Below are positions 6,956 through 11,923 of a stretch of DNA of 11,923 bases, one piece after another (positions within the stretch are counted from its first letter, which is position 1; the number at the start of each line of letters is the position of its first letter). The notes under the pieces were generated by a model, which was not told the origin of the DNA, searched no databases, and saw only the letters and a program-made list of their open reading frames with translations. The position numbers were made by a program, and so were the translations under genes. The stretch is from CAZZKF01 sp964654995 (lineage in GTDB: Bacteria > Pseudomonadota > Alphaproteobacteria > CAZZKF01): contig CAZZKF010000074.1 of NCBI GenBank assembly GCA_964654995.1, positions 1 through 11,923 on the forward strand, given 5' to 3'.

Positions 6956-7016
6956 CACGACGCCGAGCGCCGCCCCAGCCACCACAGCCAGGCAACGCCG
7001 ATGCCGCCGGCCAGAA
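6916..7016 (+). repeat. Direct repeat, copy B (nhaA 3' end and flank)
   Basis: Partner of the repeat at 2810-2910. It covers the last 20 codons of intact nhaA (6955-7016) plus 39 bases downstream. The similarity fades near 6997-7006, where six of ten bases differ, and continues weakly into the LLAG codons. Confidence 0.85.
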
Positions 7017-8367
7017 GCGAGGCCGCAAGCACGCCGGTCTTGGCGATGCGCAACAGATCGGGGCGCCCGGCGAAGGCAAGCTGGGCGATGAAGATCGCCA
7101 TGGTAAAGCCGATGCCGGCGAGCAGGGAGACGGCGGCAATCTGGGAAAACCGCGTCCCGCTCGGCAACGTCCCCAACCCGAATTTCAAGGCCAGCCAGCA
7201 GGCACCGGTAATGCCGACGAATTTTCCCAGCACCAGCCCCAGTACAATGCCGCTGAACACCGGGTGGGTGAGCGTCGGCCCCAGCGTGTCCAGCTCCAGC
7301 GGCACGCCGGCGTTGAACAGGGCGAATATCGGCACCACGGCGGCCGCCACCGGCAACTGCCAGAAATGCTCCATGCGCTGCAACGGCGTCTCCACCCGGT
7401 CGATGCCGTTTCGCAGGGTCTGCAGGATGGCGCGCAGATCGATGTTGGTCAGCACATTGCCCCCCGCCCGCAGGCTGGCATCAAAGCGGGCCAGAAGCGC
7501 CTTGACCTGGACGCTGAAGCGGGCCGGATCGTACTTGGGGCGGGCGGGAATGGTGAACGCCACCAGAACCCCGGCCAGCGTGGCGTGCACGCCGGACTTC
7601 AGGAGCGCATACCACAGCAGCACGCCGATGACGAAATAGGGGGGCACCGAGCGGATACCGCCAAGATTGAACGCCACCAGGAGCGCCAGCAGGCCGAGCC
7701 CCGCCCACACCGCGCCGAGCACCAGGCCGTCGGTATAGAACAGGGCGATGACGATCACCGCGCCCAGATCATCGACGATGGCAAGCGCCACCAGAAAGGT
7801 GATCAGGGCCTTGGGTACGCGCGTACCCAGCAGCACCAGGGCGCCGATGGCAAAGGCGATGTCGGTGGCCATCGGCACGCCCCAGCCGCGGGCACCGGCA
7901 GTTCCCGCATTGAAAGCCACATAGATCAGCGCCGGCACGATCATGCCGCCCAGCGCGGCGACGATCGGCAGCGCTGCCTGGCGCGGCTCGGCCAGCTCAC
8001 CGACCAGAATCTCGCGCTTGAGCTCCAACCCGACGAGGAAGAAAAACAGTGCCATCAGGCCGTCATTGACCCAGTGATGCAGGGTCTTCTCCAGCCGCCA
8101 GTCGCCAAAGCCGATGCCGAGAGGGATCTCCAGCATGCGCACATAGGCCTCGGCCAGCCCGCTGTTGGCCAGCACCAGGGCGACGGCGCCGGCCGCCATC
8201 AGCAGCAGGCCGCCGGTGCTCTGGCGGCGGATGAACTCCTCAAACGGGGTGAGCACCCGGTCGAAGGCCTTTTCCCAGGGTGCGTAATAGATGCCGTGCT
8301 CCGCCTTGCCCCCCTGTTCGCCAGGCGGTTTCGTGCCGGCTCGATCCTGGTCTTCCGGTCCCGCCAT
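6955..8367 (-). CDS. nhaA: Na+/H+ antiporter NhaA
   Basis: A 470-residue inner-membrane secondary transporter of the NhaA family, exchanging cytoplasmic Na+ (or Li+) for external protons in pH and sodium homeostasis. Key family residues are intact: MATDIAFAIG with D169 (equivalent to E. coli D133), LAIVDDLGAVIVIALFYTDG with the ion-binding pair D199-D200 (E. coli D163-D164), and LGKFVGI with K382 (E. coli K300). GIGFTMAIFIAQLAF (418-432) near the end is also typical. About eleven or twelve hydrophobic segments lie between residues 52 and 463. The protein is longer than E. coli NhaA, with a charged 40-residue N-terminus and a longer hydrophilic loop (about 275-335) before TM IX. The frame is open up to 8550, but those extra 61 residues show no family resemblance, so the ATG at 8367 is chosen. 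A GGGAAAGG stretch lies roughly 11 bases upstream, a weakly spaced ribosome site. Its stop overlaps a TBDR1-start remnant. Confidence 0.93.
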   Translation of the reverse strand: MAGPEDQDRAGTKPPGEQGGKAEHGIYYAPWEKAFDRVLTPFEEFIRRQSTGGLLLMAAGAVALVLANSGLAEAYVRMLEIPLGIGFGDWRLEKTLHHWVNDGLMALFFFLVGLELKREILVGELAEPRQAALPIVAALGGMIVPALIYVAFNAGTAGARGWGVPMATDIAFAIGALVLLGTRVPKALITFLVALAIVDDLGAVIVIALFYTDGLVLGAVWAGLGLLALLVAFNLGGIRSVPPYFVIGVLLWYALLKSGVHATLAGVLVAFTIPARPKYDPARFSVQVKALLARFDASLRAGGNVLTNIDLRAILQTLRNGIDRVETPLQRMEHFWQLPVAAAVVPIFALFNAGVPLELDTLGPTLTHPVFSGIVLGLVLGKFVGITGACWLALKFGLGTLPSGTRFSQIAAVSLLAGIGFTMAIFIAQLAFAGRPDLLRIAKTGVLAASLLAGGIGVAWLWWLGRRSAS

Positions 8368-8573
8368 CGTGTCAGCGCCTTTCCCGTCTGTTTCCTCGTG
8401 CAAGCGCCACCAACCGGCCCGCGGTGCACGCTGCAAACCATAGCCCAGCAGGCCGGAGAGGAGAAGAGAGCCTGGCGTATCAACCGGCCCCGGCGCATCC
8501 GGACTGCCCCGCGCCGCTTGATCTTTTGCTATGGTGCGAGGCGGGGGCAAGTGGATGTCTTCGGGGAGGATGA
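8368..8573. other. Divergent intergenic region between nhaA and the cyclase gene
   Basis: This 206-base GC-rich stretch must hold the promoters of both divergent genes. The only clear element is the GGGGAGGA ribosome site of the cyclase gene at 8563-8570. A TATGGT (8530-8535, plus strand) could be a -10, but no convincing -35 accompanies it. The antiporter's upstream in-frame extension occupies most of the region without signs of being translated. Confidence 0.3.
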
Positions 8574-9593
8574 ATGATGCAGCTTCATGTCAGCTTTCGA
8601 GAGGCGCTGTGTGCCGGCCTAATGGCGGCGGCGGTGATGGCGGGCGCGGCGGTGCGCGCCGAAGAAACGGGCGCCAGGCCGCCCTGGTGGCCGTCCGAAT
8701 GGGGGGCGGAGGATCAGGCCGGCGCGCTCAACCGACTAACACCCGCCAAGGTACTGGAGGCGGCGGCCCTGATCACCCGCGGCCAAGTCTACGACCTCGG
8801 CCGGGTGTTCGAGGATTCGATGCCGCTGTTCAGCCTCACCCCGCACCGGCGCAAGTACACGCTGGTCATTCCCGGCGGTCCGACCTATGGCCCGATGGGG
8901 GAAAACCGGCTGGTCTGGAACGAGGATTTCATCTCCGGCCACCTCACCCAGGACGGCACCCAGTTCGATTCATTCGCCCATATGGCGACGGTGCTGGGGG
9001 ATCCGGCGGATACCCGCAACATCCGCTATTACAACGGCTTCCGCCACGCCGATATCGCCGATGCCCACGGCTTCAAGAAGCTCGGGACCGAGCATGTGCG
9101 CCCGATTTTTACCCGCGGGGTGCTGATCGACATCGCCGGCCTCAAGGGCCGGATGCTGGAGGGCGGCGAGGAAATCACCCTTGCCGACGTCAAGGCGGCG
9201 CTGGCCCGCCAGGGCCTGAGCGAGTCGGACATCCACGCCGGCGACGCGCTGTTCTATCACACCGGCTGGGGCCGCCTGTGGAAGGTGGATAACGACAAGT
9301 TCAATTCCTCGGTCCCGGGTCTGAGCCCGGCCGCCGGCGACTGGGTGGTGGCCCGCAAGGTGGTGCTGGTGGGCACCGACAACTGGGCGGTCGAGGCCAT
9401 CCCCAATCCGGATGCGCGGCTGTTCGCCCCCAACCATCAGAAATTCCTGGTCGAGAACGGCATCCACATCATGGAGAACATGGATTTCTCGGCGCTCATC
9501 GCCGATAAGGTCTGGGTCTTCGCCTTCGTCTATGGCGCGCTGCCCCTGAAAGGCGCCACCGGCGCCCCGGCGCGGCCCTTCGCGGTGCGCTAG
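8574..9593 (+). CDS. Secreted cyclase-family (kynurenine formamidase-like) metal-dependent hydrolase
   Basis: A 339-residue protein of the cyclase family (the fold of KynB kynurenine formamidase and isatin hydrolase), which typically hydrolyses amide or lactam bonds using Mn or Zn. A signal peptide (ALCAGLMAAAVMAGAAVRA, cleavage near residue 29) sends it to the periplasm. The mature start PPWWPSEWGAEDQAGALNRLTP is typical of the longer subgroup. The family metal motif HxGTHxDxxxH appears here as QDGTQFDSFAH (126-136): Asp132 and His136 are kept but both motif histidines are Gln. YHTGWGRLW and GTDNWAVEAIPNP later in the chain are also usual family blocks. Two adjacent ATGs (8574 and 8577) follow GGGGAGGA, and the second has the better spacing. 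The gene is convergent with the aminophenol dioxygenase operon with only 10 bases between stops, so a link to aromatic-amine breakdown is possible but rests on position alone. Confidence 0.82.
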   Translation: MMQLHVSFREALCAGLMAAAVMAGAAVRAEETGARPPWWPSEWGAEDQAGALNRLTPAKVLEAAALITRGQVYDLGRVFEDSMPLFSLTPHRRKYTLVIPGGPTYGPMGENRLVWNEDFISGHLTQDGTQFDSFAHMATVLGDPADTRNIRYYNGFRHADIADAHGFKKLGTEHVRPIFTRGVLIDIAGLKGRMLEGGEEITLADVKAALARQGLSESDIHAGDALFYHTGWGRLWKVDNDKFNSSVPGLSPAAGDWVVARKVVLVGTDNWAVEAIPNPDARLFAPNHQKFLVENGIHIMENMDFSALIADKVWVFAFVYGALPLKGATGAPARPFAVR

Positions 9594-9603
9594 GATCGGC
9601 CGT

Positions 9604-10413
9604 TTACGGCGTAAAACTGATGACCGCGGCGCCGGAACCGTAGATCGGACCATATCCCAGCACCTCGGCCGATCGATAGCCACCGCCCAGCGCCCCAAGA
9701 ATGAAATTGAGGTGCTTGAGCCCCATGTCGGCGCGGGCCTCCCTGGCATAATCCGCCCAGACGGCACGCAGGCCCTCGACATCGCCCGCCGCAATCAGGT
9801 CGAGCACCCGACGGTTCCATTCGTCCTCGCTCGCATCGGCGATGCGGTCGGCGGCAATGTCGATGTCGTGGCGAAAGAACGAACCCGACAACCCGCCGAC
9901 ACCGACCACCGCCACCTGCTTGCCCTGGGCCTCCGCCACCTGCATGGCGGTGGCGGCAATGGTCTCGGTCAGGGCGCCGTCGTGATAGAGGTTGTTCGAC
10001 GTCATCACCATCGGCATGCGCCCGGGATTGAGGAAATGGGCGGCGACGATGGCGCCGGTATCGACCGGGAATCCGTCGTAGTCGACGGCCCGCGAGCGGA
10101 CCCCGGCGTCGGTGAGCGCATCCACGCAGGCGAGCGCCAGCTCGACATCGGTGGTGATGTCGAAATCCAGCGCCCCGTATTCATGCCAGTTCTCGTCGAC
10201 GTGACGGCCATGGAGCCGCGGCCGGGTCTGCCAGAGCTGATCGAGCACGGCGATCCACTGGGTGGAATACATCAGGATGACGTCGGCGCCCGATCGGGCA
10301 AGGCGTTCGCCGGCGCCGGTCATGGCCGCGGCCAGGGCGCCCCACGGCGGATTGTCGGGGCGCACCCGCGGCAGCGGCGAGCCGGGAACCAGAAAGGCGG
10401 CAACGGCGGGCAT
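9604..10413 (-). CDS. amnA: 2-aminophenol 1,6-dioxygenase alpha (non-catalytic) subunit, LigB-type
   Basis: A 269-residue class III extradiol dioxygenase-fold protein, paralogous to the product of the next gene upstream in the operon. The sequence DVILMYSTQWIAVLDQLWQTRPRLHGRHVDENWHEYG (residues 44-80) is characteristic of the alpha subunit of 2-aminophenol 1,6-dioxygenase (AmnA/CnbCa). Iron ligands are missing, as expected for that subunit: the PHPPH of the catalytic subunit is replaced by PGSPLP (10-15), and SPHW by STQW (50-53). It should form an alpha2beta2 complex in the cytoplasm and serve a structural role. The start at 10413 has GGAGG five bases upstream. It follows amnB after 31 bases on the same strand, so they are surely co-transcribed. 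The exact substrate (2-aminophenol, a chloro- or carboxy-derivative, or another aminophenol) cannot be read from sequence. Confidence 0.82.
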   Translation of the reverse strand: MPAVAAFLVPGSPLPRVRPDNPPWGALAAAMTGAGERLARSGADVILMYSTQWIAVLDQLWQTRPRLHGRHVDENWHEYGALDFDITTDVELALACVDALTDAGVRSRAVDYDGFPVDTGAIVAAHFLNPGRMPMVMTSNNLYHDGALTETIAATAMQVAEAQGKQVAVVGVGGLSGSFFRHDIDIAADRIADASEDEWNRRVLDLIAAGDVEGLRAVWADYAREARADMGLKHLNFILGALGGGYRSAEVLGYGPIYGSGAAVISFTP

Positions 10414-10444
10414 CAGATCCTCCGATCTCGGGACGGGAACACGC

Positions 10445-11359
10445 TCAGGCGGCCCGCGCCGGGGCGGCCAGACCGGCGTCGACCAGGTTCCATTCCATCA
10501 CCGCGTTGCCGGTGCCGATGACCGTGCCGTATCCGTGCAGCTCGCCGGGAATTTCGGGATAGCCCATGGCCGCGAACATCCAGGTGAAGGCCCCGGATTT
10601 GACCTCCGCAAAGGCCTCGTCGATGAACCGGGGGAGCAGTTCGAAGACCTCGCGGGTGCGGCCCTGGCGCAGCAGTTCGATGATCCGCATGTCCCATTTG
10701 TAGCCGTCGTAATCGTGGGGGTGCTCCTTCGACATGTCCTCAGGAATCTCCGGCTCTTCATGGAAATGCCAGTGGCACAGGGTGTTGGAGGCCAAGAGAA
10801 CGGCGCGCCGGCCGGTGTTTTCGATGCCGGCGCGGGTCGCCCGGCCGAGCCGCTCCATCTCGTCGAGCCCCTCGTCCAGCGTCAGGTAATAGGGCGAGTT
10901 GTTGGCGGAAATCCCGACCACCGGGATGTCCCACTGCGGGCGCATCATGTGCAGCGTCGTAATCGTGCCGTAATCGACCCGGAATTCGGGATTGCGCATC
11001 ATCTTGGCGGTCAGCCCGGCGGCCTGGGCCTCATGGCAGATGGCTTCGGCCAGCTCGACATCGACATCGAGCTCGAAAGTGTAGCGAAACAGATTGGGAA
11101 AGATCGGATCGACCGATTTGCCGCTCAAGTGCTCGACGCCGAGGAAATGGTGCCCCTGCTGGGTCATCCAGTGCGGCGAGTGTACCAGGAGCACGTCCGG
11201 CGCCAGGCGTTCCAGGCTCTTGCGGGCGCGTTCATAGGCCCAGCGCAGCGGCTCCCAGCCGCCTTGCGAGCGCGGCTCGTTCTGGGGCGGGTTTTCGCCG
11301 TAGACCAGATGCGGCGGATGCGGCGCCAGAAAGCCGGCGATGATCTCTCCCTCGGCCAT
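10445..11359 (-). CDS. amnB: 2-aminophenol 1,6-dioxygenase beta (catalytic) subunit, LigB-type
   Basis: A 304-residue class III extradiol ring-cleavage dioxygenase. It opens an aminophenol ring next to the amino group to give 2-aminomuconate 6-semialdehyde, using Fe(II) and O2. The Fe ligand set is visible: His14 in APHPPH (12-17), His63 in HSPHW (60-64) and Glu252 in AEVKSG (251-256), each one residue off from His13, His62 and Glu251 of the characterised CnbC beta subunit. His196 in LCHWHFH fits the conserved acid-base histidine. FLAPHPPHLVYGENPPQNEP and VDPIFPNLFRYTFELDVDVEL are family hallmarks, as is the late GYGTVIGTGNAV. The start at 11359 has GGGAG six bases upstream. It lies between the deaminase gene (17 bases upstream) and the alpha subunit (31 bases downstream), a compact operon. 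The assignment to the AmnB branch is firm, and the true substrate is less certain. Confidence 0.87.
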   Translation of the reverse strand: MAEGEIIAGFLAPHPPHLVYGENPPQNEPRSQGGWEPLRWAYERARKSLERLAPDVLLVHSPHWMTQQGHHFLGVEHLSGKSVDPIFPNLFRYTFELDVDVELAEAICHEAQAAGLTAKMMRNPEFRVDYGTITTLHMMRPQWDIPVVGISANNSPYYLTLDEGLDEMERLGRATRAGIENTGRRAVLLASNTLCHWHFHEEPEIPEDMSKEHPHDYDGYKWDMRIIELLRQGRTREVFELLPRFIDEAFAEVKSGAFTWMFAAMGYPEIPGELHGYGTVIGTGNAVMEWNLVDAGLAAPARAA

Positions 11360-11376
11360 GATCTGCTCCCGTGGCT

Positions 11377-11787
11377 TCAGCGCGGCTTAAACGCCGTCAC
11401 TTTCATCTCGATCAGCAACAGGGGGTGCGGCAGTTGATGGACGGCCACCGTGGTGCGCGCCGGGCCGCTCTCGTCGAAATATTCGCCGTAGACGTCGTTG
11501 TAGCCGGCAAAATCGTTCATGTTGACGAGAAAGCTGGTGACATCGACGACATCGGCGAGGCCGGCCCCGACGCCGCCCAGGATATCGCGGATGTTTTCGA
11601 TCACCGCCCGGGTCTGGATCCGGATATCGAGACGCGCGGTGCCGACATCGTCGACCTCGGCGCCGGCGATCGAATTGTCGGCGCGCCGCGCACTGGTGCC
11701 CGAGACAAAGATGAAATCGCCGGCCCGCACGACATGCGGATAGCGCCCGCGGGGCGCCGCCTTGCCCTCGACGATGTGTGCTCCCAC
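11377..11787 (-). CDS. amnD: RidA-family 2-aminomuconate deaminase
   Basis: A 136-residue cytoplasmic RidA/YjgF-family protein. It begins with GTG (11787-11785), preceded by AAGGAGG four bases upstream. The opening AAPRGRYPHVVRAGDFIFVSGTSARRADNS (10-39) resembles the 2-aminomuconate deaminase (AmnD) branch more than housekeeping RidA. The family's Arg111 (in ARTTVAV, equivalent to E. coli R105) and Glu127 (in LIEMKV, equivalent to E120) are present, consistent with a deaminating active site in a trimer. In the aminophenol pathway this enzyme turns 2-aminomuconate into 4-oxalocrotonate with release of ammonia. Its position directly before the two dioxygenase subunits supports that role. The dehydrogenase that should make 2-aminomuconate (AmnC type) is not in the window. 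A general enamine deaminase is the alternative. Confidence 0.8.
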   Translation of the reverse strand: MGAHIVEGKAAPRGRYPHVVRAGDFIFVSGTSARRADNSIAGAEVDDVGTARLDIRIQTRAVIENIRDILGGVGAGLADVVDVTSFLVNMNDFAGYNDVYGEYFDESGPARTTVAVHQLPHPLLLIEMKVTAFKPR

Positions 11788-11836
11788 CGTGCCTCCTTCC
11801 CCCGGCCCTCAGTCTAAGGCGAGAAACCCCGCGACA

Positions 11837-11923
11837 TCAAGCGCGTGGGATCGGAGCGGAAAGGCGCCCGTCTTCACCCTGCCAGTAATCGACCGGCTTG
11901 TTCTCGAACCAGGCGGCCAGCGT
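11837..11923 (-). CDS. C-terminal end of an unidentified protein (gene runs off the window)
   Basis: An open minus-strand frame enters from the right edge and ends at TGA (11839-11837), giving 28 residues that include AAWFENKPVDYWQGEDGR and end APIPRA. The codons are GC-rich at third positions like the neighbouring genes. It lies 49 bases upstream of the deaminase on the same strand, so it is probably the preceding gene of the same catabolic operon. The tail does not resemble the end of an aldehyde dehydrogenase that I can recognise, and no family is assigned. Confidence 0.5.
   Translation of the reverse strand, partial: TLAAWFENKPVDYWQGEDGRLSAPIPRA

Noticed and set aside
8368..8550. N-terminal extension of nhaA to the ATG at 8550
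   Set aside because: The 61 extra residues lack family similarity and would fill the whole divergent promoter region; the ATG at 8367 gives a standard NhaA start.
7264..8577. Plus-strand frame of 437 codons opposite nhaA
   Set aside because: It is rich in His, Gln, Gly and Arg, as expected for the complement of hydrophobic membrane-protein codons; nhaA has all its catalytic residues.
9604..10413. amnA as an inactivated (degenerate) dioxygenase
   Set aside because: Loss of the iron ligands is the normal state of the alpha subunit in 2-aminophenol 1,6-dioxygenases, so it is not evidence of decay.
10262..11437. Plus-strand frame of 391 codons opposite amnB
   Set aside because: It is a shadow of the dioxygenase genes with no recognisable domain.

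Overview
The window looks like the chromosome of a GC-rich Gram-negative bacterium, most likely an alphaproteobacterium. It has two TonB-dependent outer-membrane receptors, one with the EEIIVTAR/LRGPQGTLFGRN signature common in sphingomonad and caulobacter relatives, an NhaA antiporter, and an aromatic-amine catabolic cluster. No tRNA, rRNA, CRISPR array or intact transposase gene was seen. The taxonomic placement is inferred from protein style only.

Layout from left to right. (1) At 23-472 (-) a small secreted protein of unknown function. (2) At 714-2849 (-) a TonB-dependent receptor, TBDR1. Its ATG overlaps the TGA of a 25-codon leader ORF (2849-2926, -) whose C-terminal half is a copy of the end of NhaA. 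(3) At 3052-4050 (-) an AraC-family regulator, divergent from a second receptor, TBDR2, at 4288-6621 (+). (4) At 6622-6954 a gene-poor stretch with two long hairpins that share a GAAGTTC core, followed by a 16-residue ORF homologous to the start of TBDR1. (5) At 6955-8367 (-) nhaA. (6) At 8574-9593 (+) a periplasmic cyclase-family hydrolase. (7) At 9604-11923 (-) an operon read right to left: the tail of an unidentified gene, a RidA-type 2-aminomuconate deaminase, then the catalytic and non-catalytic subunits of a 2-aminophenol 1,6-dioxygenase-type extradiol enzyme.

The most unusual structure is a pair of diverged direct repeats of about 101 bp (2810-2910 and 6916-7016, 87 of 101 positions identical by hand alignment, no gaps). 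Each copy carries the end of nhaA, a TGATG stop/start overlap, and the first codons of a TBDR1-like reading frame. They bracket the AraC/TBDR2 module, which is visibly less GC-rich than its surroundings. The simplest reading is that nhaA and TBDR1 were once adjacent and translationally coupled, and that the regulator/receptor cassette came in between them, leaving the junction duplicated. The leader ORF would be the fossil of nhaA and the 16-residue ORF the fossil of the TBDR1 start.

Functionally, the right-hand operon points to meta-cleavage of an aminophenol-type ring followed by deamination of 2-aminomuconate. The aldehyde dehydrogenase step between these is not visible here and may lie beyond the right edge. 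The two receptors, the secreted protein and the cyclase suggest uptake and periplasmic processing of organic substrates, but no substrate can be read from the sequence.
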